Assembly (NCBI RefSeq): GCF_001577835.2 | Contig: NC_029516.1 | Location: 50,280,186-50,344,185 of the forward strand | DNA from: Coturnix japonica | Lineage: Eukaryota > Chordata > Aves > Galliformes > Phasianidae | Reading direction: 5' to 3' | DNA length: 64,000 bases | In this document: piece by piece, positions 1 through 12,084 of the stretch | Layout: every line of letters starts with the position of its first letter | Numbering within the stretch: the stretch's first letter is position 1 | Notes under the pieces: model-generated | Told to the model about the DNA's origin: nothing | The model's input: the letters and a program-made list of their open reading frames with translations, nothing else | The model's database searches: none | Program-made: the position numbers and the translations under genes

Positions 1-173
1 TGTTGATAGCTCTGAACTGCTAATGTTAAATATTCTTGTAATATTAACCTGTGTTCTCATAAATCTGTTCCAACATGCGGTACATAACAAAGATACATAC
101 AAATCTGCTTTAAGAATAGAGGTCAGAAATAACATTAACTAGGAAAGAAATCTATCTACCTATGTATTCCATC

Positions 174-250
174 TTCATAGAATCATAGAATAGCCTGAAC
201 TTACAGGATATCCTCACAGTGCTTGCAGTCCTCACTGCCACATGCTAAAA
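174..250 (-). repeat. CR1 LINE 3'-end fragment
   Basis: The motif CATAGAATCATAGAATAGCC is the reverse complement of the CR1 3' tail, which ends in repeats of ATTCTATG. Homology fades after about 75 bases, so this is a very short or strongly diverged 3' piece. Confidence 0.5.
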
Positions 251-3200
251 TGGGCAGAACTGTGGGAAAGGCTCCAGGTGGGGCTCACCAAAGCCATTAC
301 AGCTTATTTGTGCCCAAAGTGCCCTGATGTTCACATCTCATCTGGCTTATCCTAAGAAGACTACATATGAATGAGTGATGTGTTGCCTCATATTTCTGAA
401 ACAGTCAGTTCACTCTGTGGTGCAGCAGATGAGCACATGTGATCTTTTGCTGTAGGAGTGTGAGTGCTGCTGTATTTTTATGTTAATTATGTTTGTTAGC
501 ATAATGTGTATGCTAACATATTTTTAAATTGTACTGCCTGAACAAAACCATCCATGATAAAAGCTATGTTGATTTTTCAGCTCTGGTGACTTATAAGTTA
601 GATTGTAAACAATGCATATGTTGAGATAATCTAAATTTTTAGAGAAATAAAAGAAAATGATGCCTACTAGAGACTCAGGCCAGTAATTAATCTTAGAAAA
701 CACTCAGAGTTTCAAGTAAATTTGATCTAGAAAATGATTAATTTGTCAGGTGTTTTCAGGATTCAAGAGACAGAAAAGATTCAAGAAAAAGAAGAAAAGT
801 CACTGGCAACTTTGAGCTGCAAGACAAAAGAATTCACCTCAACATAACTCAAGTTATGTAAGCTCACTCACTACCACAGCCAGGCTCACAATATGGCCAT
901 CTCACCCCTGTTATTTTTCAAATTGGTGCATGCTAGACTTCCTTAAGAGCTCATAACTGGAAAGGAGAAAATAACAGCAGAAAGTAAAGGGGGAAACAAA
1001 CAAAAATGTGCTATCTAGTTTTGCTGCTGCTGCTTTTAATTAAACCAGGGGAACAGCTTATGACAGTGATAGATTTCCAGTGTGAGTAGGAACACAAAAG
1101 TTACTTGATTATCAAAGCAGTGCTTGATGCCATGCAACCTATACATTCTTTTATCTGTATTTCATTATGCTCCTAAAGAAATGCCAGGTGAACACAGGGC
1201 AGAAAAGTTGAAGAAGCAAAGCAGATGGGGCCGCAGACTTCACTGTTTTTTCAGGTGTTCTCTTGTGAAATCATCTACACAGAAAGGTCCGTTGGCTGAA
1301 AGACCTTTTGCGGTTGTATCTGGGGAAGCTTTCAAAAGAGCATCAAAGAAATGGGAAAGAGTGGAAAGTAAAATAAAGAATCCCACACAGCTTTGGCTTG
1401 CCACACAAGGCCAGCACAAGGGTTTACAGGTTTGAGTGTAGTATTTATGTGAAATAATTAAGACAACAAGGTAGAACAATATCCTTTGTTATCATTAGCA
1501 AACTACAGAAATATTTCATCCAGCGCTTGATACAAACCCTCATAACAATTACAGCATTCCCATGGATTGCACAAATAACAGATCATTCCATATTACTTCA
1601 CTGCATAATCTTCCCAGCAGTTTATAATTAAGAATATTAAACAGTGGAAAGAATCAAGAGAAAAAAAAATGGCACTAACAAACAGGGTGAAAATAAGCTA
1701 TTTAGAGTGGCAAGAAGGTTTGTATTCCTAGTCGATCAAGCGATGACACTGATCCACTGATCACAAATATCCTTCAGTCAGCTCTCACTCCAAATAAAGA
1801 AATTTGAATAGGTTTGATGGACTCCTCAGCATGAAAGAAAAATGCTTTGAATGCAAGTGGCTACAACCACAGCTACAGTACCATGGATCTAGAGGTCAAG
1901 GCACTGACTGACTGCAACTAGCTAAAGAACCATGTGCTATTTCATCTTCCTTACCTACTATACCAACAGTCATGATCACTGCACAGAGCTGGTGATCCTG
2001 GTGGATAGTACAGTTGATGTTACTATCATCAGAAAAGAAAATGAACACATTTTTCTACTTTCCTTGTGCCTGATTGTAGCTTAAGAAGATTTGGACCAGC
2101 CTGAAAAAATGATCATAATCGCATGCTGGCACATAGTATAAGCTCTTAGAGCAGTGCTGAAGTAACTGGCATGATTTTCAAGGGACAGAAGGTTAGCATT
2201 AAAGGAATCATTCTGAAGGTGATCATTGTAAGACAGACTACATAAATCTTATAAAATGATACTATGAATCATTGCATATATGAAGAACAGGGACGTGTGG
2301 ATTAGTGAAGAGAGTAGATTTGGGACTAATAGTGACATGGCAAGTATTTAAAATTAGTAAGACCATGAGAATGACTGGAAAGAAAGGTAAGAAACATAGT
2401 TTCAAAGATGTCAGTAAAATTAAAAATAAAAAAGTACTTGTCTGCACATTTTCATGTGACTATGAGTCAGCTTGCCATTTAAAGTCAGTGGAATGGAAAA
2501 TGTAATACATACACTGCAGCTAAGTTACAATAGAAAAATAATAAGCACAATTCTGTTGGTGTGATCAGTGCTTCAGAATCATATTAAAAGAGGCTCTATT
2601 TCCTAAACAAAAAACTAGTCTATGATAAACACTTACTCTATGTATATTTTCTAGCCTGTACAGAAAAACAGTTGAGTATTTCATATCAGCTCTGTTTCCA
2701 GTTTGCTTGTACATGTCAAATTAGCAATCCGTTTTGTTTGCTTATCTGCAGTAGCATACAGGAAATGAATTCCACACATAAAATCAGTTAGTGTGAAATA
2801 AAAGAGACAGGATAACAAAGCTTTAACAAAACTGCATCCAGCATTTGAGGAAACTAATTATTTATGGAAAAGACAGACAAGCTTCTTCACAAGAATTCAG
2901 CATGACAGCATTTGTAATGCTCTGATAAAACATTAACATTAGTGTAATTTCCTTTAGCTTACTGGAATGTTAACCAGCAATTTTTCACAGTCATTAGATT
3001 CTCAGCAGTAAGGAGGAATGGAAATGATTATTATTATTATTATTTTCAATTGATATAAGATGTTAATAGCAAAGTGGAAGTCTGAAAAAGATGCTAGTAT
3101 TGATGAAGCTGCTGGCTTCACTACCAAGGCAAGGTCATAGACAAAAAGCCATCACAGAGTTCTTGTAGTGCCATCCTAGGGCAGGAGTTCCACAGATTCC

Positions 3201-5121
3201 ACAAATTATTCTGAGGCTTGCCAATGCTCATACACACAACTGAGCTCTGCCATTCATTTGCTTCAGTAGCTGTGGTTTTTGCACTGATTTTTAGAAGGAA
3301 AAAAATCAACTCAGTTGATGCTAGTAGTTGCTTCTACTGGAGCAAACATTATTTTATGTGAACGTTAAAAATAAGCATGCCATATCCTTCTATGAAGGCA
3401 CTACAGAGAGTTTATGTTCATGAGGGCATAAAAGTTAGCTAATTTGATGTAAAATATCTGTGAAAAGTAAAGCCTGTGTTGTTTCTATGTAAGCTATTTA
3501 ATTAGGATAAAATCTATAAAGGGGGTGGAAGTTTCTCTTGACTCCTTCACAGCCTATGAAAACTAACACCTGAGCTGTATGAAATTTTATCACCCAAACA
3601 TTCTGAAGTAATTTTTTTTCATTAGGTTTTTCTCATTCAAGAGAGATCTGTCACTCTGCTCTAATTCATTATACTTTCATTCTGCCAAGTGTGTCAGACA
3701 ACTAATGGTTAGTATATTTGTGTGCGTGCTTCAGTCCAGCTGATCATTTGAACTGGACTAACATCTTTGGGTGGCTTCCATTTTGAATTAGCTGTTGAAA
3801 AAAGATTAAAAAATGTACTTTGTTCAAAAGTTGTCCTCAAGTGAACTGTAAAGGAATAGCTCTTCCCCCCTCCCTGCCATATCTGTCAATTTTATTTAAC
3901 TTTCTTTGGCTTGTTTTGAAAAGACAGGCCTTTTTTAATCTCCTCTAGTAATACAAGCTGCCCTTCCTGATACCTGTTTCAACATGATCCCACTTAAGAC
4001 TCCACCTTTCTAATCACTGTTGAGTAATCTGTATGCAGTGTTCCAGTTAGAGACTTACGATGCTTTGCAACGCCATTAATACTCCCACAAGCTTATATAA
4101 AAACACCTCACGCATCATAGATTTTATTCATTCCTTTAAAGCTAAGTTGTACCACTGAGCACAAACCACATAGCAGAAGGTCAACCAGCAGTCACCAAAG
4201 AAGAAGAGAACTGAGGTAATAAAGTTTAAAGTGTTCAGCTGGAGAAAAGGTATTGATGCCTCATAAAAGCTTTAATTTTGATACTAATCTCTCCAAAATT
4301 TTCCTATAAATTCAAATTGTACTCTTTGTGTTTGGCACATCACAGGCAGTAGAGGTACCACGATGTAACTCAGCAGTGATATACTTTTTCACAGTAAGTA
4401 AAGGAAGAAATTGCAGATTAAAGACCAGACTGCCACAGCACTGCACTGGTTCAAGCCACATAATAACCATCTTTGATGGCACAATCAACCAGTAAGCACC
4501 AGTCTGTACCTGATCCAAACCACATACAACTCAGTAGAAAAATATACTCTGTTTTCCATATTCATTCATCCAGGCCCAGGGAAAACCGTAGCTCAATCTC
4601 AAATAAGCCAGATAGCAAATGCAATGCTGGTGTTAAGGGTTGTTTTATTTCAGTTTCAGGTACCTACAAATCTTTTTTTCAAGAAGTGGTTCAGGGAACA
4701 TCTGGATTCTGAAGTTGAATAAAAATGAAAGTTTTGAAAAATATTATTGTAGCTCTGATGAGAAACCCCACTTAATTCCTTTTTTCATTTCATGAAGATT
4801 TGTATATCCTAATATTATTAAAATTTGTAGGCTGTTGTGCCTGAGACACCTTACAGGGGACTGAACTTCTCTTTATAAGGACTTACATGGCCAGGCAAGG
4901 ATTCTGCATTTGGAAAAAATAAATTTCTCATTTCTTTGTCTTCCTGTCCATCTATATAGATTAATGAGAAGTCTGGTCATTCTCTACACTTGTTTCTTTC
5001 CTGCAGAAAGGACCAATACTTTTTGATTGAAGATGTTGCCAACTTGAATGAGAATTTGACTGAAGATCTTGTATCTGTTTGCAAAGAACTGCAGAAAGGC
5101 AGTGACTCAGTGATTATCAGG
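251..5121. other. Unassigned AT-rich intergenic sequence
   Basis: I see no convincing exon, RNA gene or recognised repeat here. The short open frames have no family resemblance and no splice-supported partners. The one clear simple repeat is an ATT run of about 18 bases at 3027-3045. Confidence 0.5.
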
Positions 5122-5187
5122 AAAACCAAACCAAACCAACCAACCAAAGAAACAAAAACAAAACAACAACAAAAACAGAAAACACAT
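5122..5187 (+). repeat. AAACC/AAAC simple repeat next to a CR1 end
   Basis: An imperfect run of AACC, AAAC and AAC units directly precedes the 3' end of the neighbouring minus-strand CR1. It may be a degenerated remnant of tail-associated simple sequence. Confidence 0.6.
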
Positions 5188-5189
5188 GA

Positions 5190-6115
5190 AAGGATCGTAG
5201 AATCTAGAATCACAGAATGGCTTGGCTTAGAAGGGATCTTAAAGATTGTCAAGCTCCAGGCCCTTGCCATGGGCAGAGCTGCCACCCAGCAGCTCAGGCT
5301 GCCAAGGGTCCCATCCAACCTGGCCTTGAGCATCTCCAGAAATGAGGCACCCACAGCCTCTTCGGGCAGCCTGTGTCAGTGTCCCATCACCTTCTGTGTA
5401 AATAATTTCCTCCTAACATCCATCTAACCCATTCCCCAGGTTTAATTTAAAGCCATTCCTCTTTGTCCTATTACAGTCTACCTGCATAAAAAACTCTCTC
5501 CCCCTCCTGCTTAAAAGCTCTCTTCAAGTATTGGAAAGTTGCACGAGGTCTCCCCAGAGCTTTCTCTTCTCCAAGCTAAACAATACAATCTCTCTCAGCC
5601 TTTCTTCATAGGAGAGGCACTCCAGCCTTTTGATAATCTTTGTGACTGCCCTTTGGACCTGCTCAACAGCTCTGCATCCTTCTTGTTCTGAGGGCTCCAG
5701 ACATGTACACAGTACTCCAGATGGGGCCTCACAATGGCAGAATAGAGGAAGACGATCTGCTCCCTGCTGGCCACCCCCCTTTTGATGCAGCCCAGGATAC
5801 TGTTGGCTTTCCAGGATGCAAGCACACATTGCTGGCTCATGTCCATCTTTTCATCCATCGGGATCCCCAAATCCTTCTCTGCAAGGCTGCTTTCAGTGAG
5901 TTCTCCCAGTTTGTACACATATCTGGGATTGCTTCTATTCAGGTGCAATACCTTGGCCTTACTGAACCTCATTAAGTTCATGTGATCACACTTTTTGTGC
6001 TTGTCCAAGTCAGTCTGGATAGCATCTCTCCCTTTCATTGTGTCAGCTGTACCACCCAGCTTAGTGTAATCAGCAAATTTGCTGAGGGTACATTCAATCT
6101 CCAAAAGAGCTATGT
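5190..6115 (-). mobile_element. CR1 LINE, 5'-truncated, reverse-transcriptase C-terminal part and 3' UTR
   Basis: On the minus strand the sequence reads as the C-terminal part of CR1 ORF2. It shows [11 protein letters not shown] (the FADD catalytic box, here FADY), [26 protein letters not shown] and [18 protein letters not shown], followed by a CR1 3' UTR ending at the AATCACAGAATGG signature. The element is truncated at its 5' end near 6115 and has stops and frame changes, so it is dead. Confidence 0.9.
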
Positions 6116-7529
6116 TTTTTATGTATTAAGTTCCCAAACAAAATAAGGCTGGGCAGTACTTTTACCTCTTCTTGGTCCATTCATTGTAGAAATCTTATTC
6201 CAGTATGAAGGACAGAAAGAAGTTGTGGATACATCGTAGGAAATTGGAGATGCCAAAATGCACATCGACACTTTCTCTTTGGTTACGCTTGATGTACATC
6301 AAAACTCGGATCTGTGAACTACAAGAGATTCATCTGTACTCCTTAGCTCTCTGATGACTCTATTCAACTTCCTTATCTGCATAAAGAAAAGAGCCTACAT
6401 GGAGCGATGAATAGTTTACACAGGAAGAAAAACACAAAAGGTAGAGAGTTCTCAACAATGCCAAGTATCAGAAAAATGCAGGATTTAAAACTTTGTCCAG
6501 TTCTTTTGCTCTTTACCTACCAGCCTGAGTCACAGAAATACTAACGATCATCCAGTTCTGGAAATGGATTTCACAGATTAGGGTCTTTTCTGCTGTATTA
6601 CAAACCATGCAGGCAAGAAATCTGTTAAAAATCTTGAATCTAAGATGTTCCTAATGCTCCCTCTGCAGGGAAGGGTTTTTTACACACCTGTGCTTACAGC
6701 TGCCATTAACAACACCAGGGTTTCAGTAGCAGCAATACCTGTCCATACCATACCTTACCATAATGTTGCCTTTTCAGGGCCCTTCCCCATCATTTCTCCT
6801 TCATAGACCCAAGTAAGTGTGAAACAATGGCTGTTTCTACAAATGGCAAATATGACTCAAAGTATTGGAAACCTTGCTGCTTTTACACATAATTTCTTGT
6901 GATAAGACTTCTGTTGCTTACGTTATTAAGGTCCTTGGAGGCAGTAAGTTTGGAATGGATTGAAAATTACTTTTACATCCTTTATTTTCCTCTATCTTTC
7001 TTCAGGATGCCCTGATATATACCCATTTTTATTTTAGAATTCTTTATCCCCGTAACTAATTCAGTTTCTAATGGATGTCAGGCTGACAAACTTATATGAA
7101 GCTCTAACACCATGTTTACTAAAATGGTAAGTTTATAACACAGAAATGAAAGAATAAAAGACATAAGTTAAAAGAAAATAAATGCTGTGACTTTATTTCC
7201 TGGCAATAACTTTAATCACTTTTTATGCACTTAGATACATGGGAAAAACCTAACAGATTTCTAAAAACATTAACTAAAAATAAGTTCTCTTAGATATAAT
7301 TTCCCAAGGGATAAAACAATGCTTATGAGTTCCTTCTTACCACTCTCAGTTTAATAAAGTATTAGTTAATACACTGTTTAAATAATCACACACTCAACCA
7401 TTCCCCGCCCTGTTCAGCCTGTCCTTTAGAAAGTCTCCTCAAGCTCTCTTCAGGTCGACCAGCACTTAGTTTGGATACAGACCAGAATCAGGCAGACTAG
7501 CTGCCGAGGGAGCTGATTCTGCCATCACC
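6116..7529. other. Unassigned intergenic sequence
   Basis: No gene or recognised repeat is seen between two CR1 fragments. The part from about 7400 onward might be a diverged continuation of the next CR1's 3' UTR, but I cannot align it with confidence. Confidence 0.4.
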
Positions 7530-8300
7530 TCAGCATGTCAGCAAACCTAAAGACACTGTTTTAAAGTGATAAGGTCTCCCCTGAGCCTCCTCCAAACTGA
7601 ACATTCCTGGCTCCTTTAGCCACTCCTCATATGGCCTGTGCTCTATATCCCTCACCAGCTTTGTTGCCCTCCTCTGAACATGCTCCAGGGCCTTGTTGTC
7701 TTTCTTGCAGGGAGGGACCCAAAACTGGACACAGTCCTGGAGGTGCGGCCTCACCAGAGCTGAGTGCAGAAGGACAATTACTTCCCTACCCCTGCTGGCA
7801 ACACTATTTCTCATACAAACCAGGATGCCAATGGCCTTCTCAGCCACCTGGGCACAATGCTGGCTCATGTTCAGCCCAGCATTAACCAATACCCCCAGGT
7901 CTACTCAGTCTTCCAGCTGCTATGCCTCAAGCCTGTAGAGTTGCCTGGGGTTGTTGTGGCCAAAGTGCAGGCCTTAGCATTTGGTTTTATTGAACCTCAT
8001 CCCATTGGCTTCAGCCCAGTGATCCAGCCTGTCCAGATCCTTCTGTAGGGCCTTGCTACCCCCAGGCAGATCAACACTTCCTGCCAACTTGGTGTCATCT
8101 GCAAACTTACTGAGGGTGCACTCAATGCTTTCATTCAGGTCACCAGTAAAAATATTGAAGAGGACAGGCCCCAGCACCAACCCCTGGGAAACACCACTCA
8201 TGACAGTTAGCAGCTGGATTTAACTCCACCATTACTCTCTGAGCCCAGCCCTCCAGCCAGTTCCGAGCCATGGGCTACCAGCCTCTCCAAGAGAATACAG
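7530..8300 (-). mobile_element. CR1 LINE fragment (reverse-transcriptase C-terminal region)
   Basis: The minus strand encodes [20 protein letters not shown], then [14 protein letters not shown] with an intact FADD box. It continues with MRFNKTKC and, after a break, [20 protein letters not shown] and [13 protein letters not shown]. The copy is truncated at both ends. It is closer to the CR1 subfamily at 21403-24145 than to the one at 5190. Confidence 0.9.
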
Positions 8301-8556
8301 AAATGAATTTTATTTGTTCGCAGGTAAATAATTACTTGAATGCACTGAATTCTTTCTCAGGCCTTACAATAGAAACTGATACCACCAGGTACTTGTACAT
8401 CTTTGTTTAGTAATGCTCCAAAACATCTCTTAACTGCTCTCTATAGGATACATGCCAAGCACGCATCAAGCAACTATTAACCAACCTTACTGTATAAAAC
8501 AGACAAAAATGTCTTTGCCCGTCTCCCAGCATTTTCCTATAATAACCAGTTTGTGA

Positions 8557-8661
8557 AACTCTATCCCTTAAATGCGCCAGATTTTTTAATAACTCTATCC
8601 CTTAAATGCGCAAAAAATCAGATTTTTTTTTTTATTTTTTTATTTTTTTTTATTTTTTTCC
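8557..8661 (+). repeat. 34-bp tandem duplication followed by a T-rich tract
   Basis: AACTCTATCCCTTAAATGCG occurs at 8557 and again at 8591, exactly 34 bases later. A tract of T with scattered A follows at about 8623-8661. This looks like a recent local slippage or duplication. Confidence 0.85.
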
Positions 8662-9829
8662 CAGCGCAATCAGGAATACCTTCAAGGAAGTTTTCCTCTT
8701 CTCTCTGGTATCACCATCATCCACAGTCACACTGACCATGAGGAACAAAACAGGACTTTAATGCAACAATACCCTATTTGTGTCTTGACAACTACTGAAT
8801 CACTGAAACCTGATCACTGAAAAAGTTATTACTAACATCTGAAAACCAATGCGACTTCCTTAAAACAAACAACTTATCTCTTTGACCAGACATGGAGACC
8901 AGCACTTAAGTACCTATCCAGTCTTATACAAAGATTCATTACATCATGGATCTTACAAGTCTGCAAGTTTTCGGTGTGTCTAAACATATTGAAACCCAAC
9001 CCTTTTTACGCTGGAATGGAGCCAACCATAAAGGAAGAAAAAAACACCACTCTGAACACTTGTTTAAAAATGGAAAATTAGACATATTTGACAAGTTTTA
9101 CCACCATATTCTAAAACATTCCCGCACCTCCCCTCCCAGGTATATTAAGTTTAAAGAGGTTTGCTTAGTAATACTGCTTTAATTTAATAGTAATAAAGCA
9201 TGTGATTTGGTTTTCAGAATAAAGTGGCTTTGGGATAGTAGAAAGGCTTTATTCCAGAATCCTCAGGAGTTCAGAAGAAAAAGCTTTTTTCCCAGCCATG
9301 GGCTTCACACACTCTCACACTGAAGTCCACTGCTTAACTGGTGAAAATAAAAAAAGTGAAATCACAATAACATCCGGGATGCTTCTTCCACTATTTTATA
9401 TACCACTGTGATCATGAGAGAATAAGACAGCTCTGAGCTACAAATGAGCTTACAAATTGAAATAGTTACAGAAAAAAAAAGTAGAGAGATTAAAATAAAA
9501 GTCTGGAGTAACTAATATAGAGGAAATTGTATTACTACACAGTGAGATGAGATTGAAAGGGACAGAATAGCCAGGCATGGGGCTAGGCTTAGATGTCAAA
9601 GAATAAAAGAGCACTGTAAGTGAAATAGCAACTGCCTTGCTTACAACAATAAATGCTTTTATCTCTGTTTTCTTCTACTATTAACTGTTCAGCAAGTGAA
9701 GTATTCCTCTTAAGTTATCAAAAAAGCAAAACATAGAAGGAAAATACAGTAGCAGTCAGCATGTTATGAGCTATGTTATGTGGAGATTTTGCACCATCTG
9801 CAGGTTCAGGAAGATATAAATACACTACA

Positions 9830-9890
9830 GATAATAATCAAATAATAAAATATAATAATAAATAATAAAATATAATAATAAAATACAACA
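9830..9890 (+). repeat. AAT-rich microsatellite
   Basis: Interrupted ATAATAATA / AAATAATAAAATATAATAA units run for about 60 bases. Confidence 0.8.
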
Positions 9891-10017
9891 GCTGTGTGAA
9901 TAATTTCCCATTCCAGCAAGAATATTTTGTGTGGATTTTTTTGAATGCAGCCTTTATGTATTTCTGGATGAAAGGCTGTTAGACCTTCTTGAGTACTCTC
10001 CAGCAAGAATTAATCCA

Positions 10018-10076
10018 TGTATTTATATATATGTGTGTGTGTGTATACATATGTATATATAAATATGTATATATAA
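10018..10076 (+). repeat. TA/TG microsatellite
   Basis: Alternating purine-pyrimidine sequence: a TG core flanked by ATATAT, with two copies of ATATGTATATATAA. Confidence 0.8.
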
Positions 10077-12084
10077 AAGATTTTGAGGATTTCTTTATTC
10101 TTTAGCTGAGTAGACAAGCACTGTTCTGCAAACTTAGTTCAGGGCACTTACTTTTTCTGGGCAATGTGACAGTAGCCACAAGCCTTCTCCAGTTCTTACA
10201 TTCACTAGTTGGAAATATTAAAAGTGTTTTCTATAACCAAAGCCTACAGCATGTTCACCCTCATCTAAATGTAATCACCTTGCTCTTAATCATGTATTGC
10301 TGGAAGGGCCTTCTTCACCAGGTACTATTTTATATTCTTAGTGCTTCTCAGTATGAGATGTTTTTGATAATTTAAGACTGGAAAAAACAATAGCAGTAAT
10401 GGTACAGTTTCTCATAGAGGTAAGATAATTTTAGGTTAAGGTCACATTTTCTCAGTGTCAGTTTGGAGAGGATTTTAAGCTTTACACAATAATATATTCT
10501 TAGTGTAAAAAAGAAAACAAGATGGAAAACCAAACAAAATATATCAGTGTAATAATCCAATGAAAATTTGTTGTGTAGAAATTATTCACTGTAAGACACT
10601 AACACAAACATCAACTTAAAACGATACAGGAAATTAAGCCAGTGGGGTTTAAAATTTTTCCTCATAAGAGAGAAATTATTTAAAACATTAAAAGAGGAAA
10701 CACTCGATTACAGCTGACAAAAGAGTAACACAAATAGGGTATTTAGGTTGAAATGTTGATGAATTTGGTAAAACCAATTTTATATCAAAGTGCACCTTTA
10801 ATCTGATACATCTGCCCCACTAACACATAACACTGCAGCAAATATAAACAAAGTCAGTTACTGATGATATAATTCTGTGATGTAAAGATGCACTGGACTA
10901 GTACCAAGTATATTACAGGAAAATACTGTGTACTACTCTCCTGATGACTTCAATATGTGTTTAAAATATACAGCTGCTTTCAATTGATCTTGAAACTTCT
11001 ATTAACATCAACAAGAAAACAATGTCAGGAAAAGATGTGATAAAATATGGCAAGTTCTAAGAGCAACTGTGCTTTTCGTTATTTATTTTTAAAGTCATGG
11101 CAATGATACAGCTGCTGCAGTGTGTGTTCCACCCACAAAGGAACGCCTGTGAAGAAGAACCTACAAAATATATAAAAAGGAAAAAATTAAAAGTATGTGC
11201 ATACTGCCTTCTGCATTGATTTACTGCATTTACTGCTCATGCACATTAAATTTTTGCCGTCTACAAACAGCACACACACTTCTGCACATTCTGTATTTAG
11301 TTTAAGTGGAAGAACTGCAGCTTCTCTATTGTTTGACATACCAAGTTATAATCTACATTTTGCCATGACGTATAATTCTGCCAGAATTCTTGCACTTTAT
11401 TTTTGCATTATTTCTCGTTGTTTTATGTTAACACTCCTAGGTTCTGAGAAGCTAAGAAAGCAACTCAGACGCAAAGAGTTAAGATTACCAATGGAAACAA
11501 AACAAAGCATTGTGTGCCAAATTGCCAAAGCTTACTTTTGGCTCCCTCTGGCTTCATTGTTTTAAACAGATGACCTAGGTGCCTGGTTGTTTGGTTCAAA
11601 CATTGATCCCAACCCCCTAGAAACAAGAAGGCTGTAATCTGGGTTTTTGCATGGCCCTTGTACTCCTAATGCAGAAATTACTCATGTGCCACAATACCCA
11701 ATTCCTGACGCAACACATGGTGGAATTTCTGAAGTTACAGAGAATCTGGAAAACAACAAATTATCTTACTCACCCACACTGTTTATACTGCACACACTAC
11801 ACTTCTACAGTTTTGCTCCCTAAAGATGTGAAGTGGGGGAGAGATGGGAAACAGTGGCAGCAGCATGACTGCCTATTAGCTAACTTAGAATACAGAGAAA
11901 CAAAACAACAAAATGCCAATGAGAAAAGGGAAAGCTTTGTGACCTACATGGCAAATTGATTATATGAGACTATTTAAATCATCCAAGAAATATTTATACA
12001 TCCTCATGAGAGTTGAAGTAGACCCTTAAGAAAACCAAAAGGACCAAGTATCAGCCAGTGGGCAAAATATAGTGCAAAGGCCCT

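Larger units (their letters stand above)
8662..12084. other. Unassigned AT-rich intergenic sequence with two microsatellites
   Basis: No gene is recognised. An (AAT)n-type repeat lies at 9830-9890. A TA/TG mixed repeat (ATATGTGTGTGTGTGTATAC) lies at about 10018-10076. Confidence 0.5.

Noticed and set aside
1124-1435. 103-codon open frame on plus
   Set aside because: No homologue, no splice support and low-complexity basic composition. Taken as chance.
4990-5427. 145-codon open frame on plus, starting MFLSCRKDQYFLIEDV
   Set aside because: It runs through a simple repeat into antisense CR1 sequence. The first 45 residues look protein-like, but I know no family and see no partner exon.
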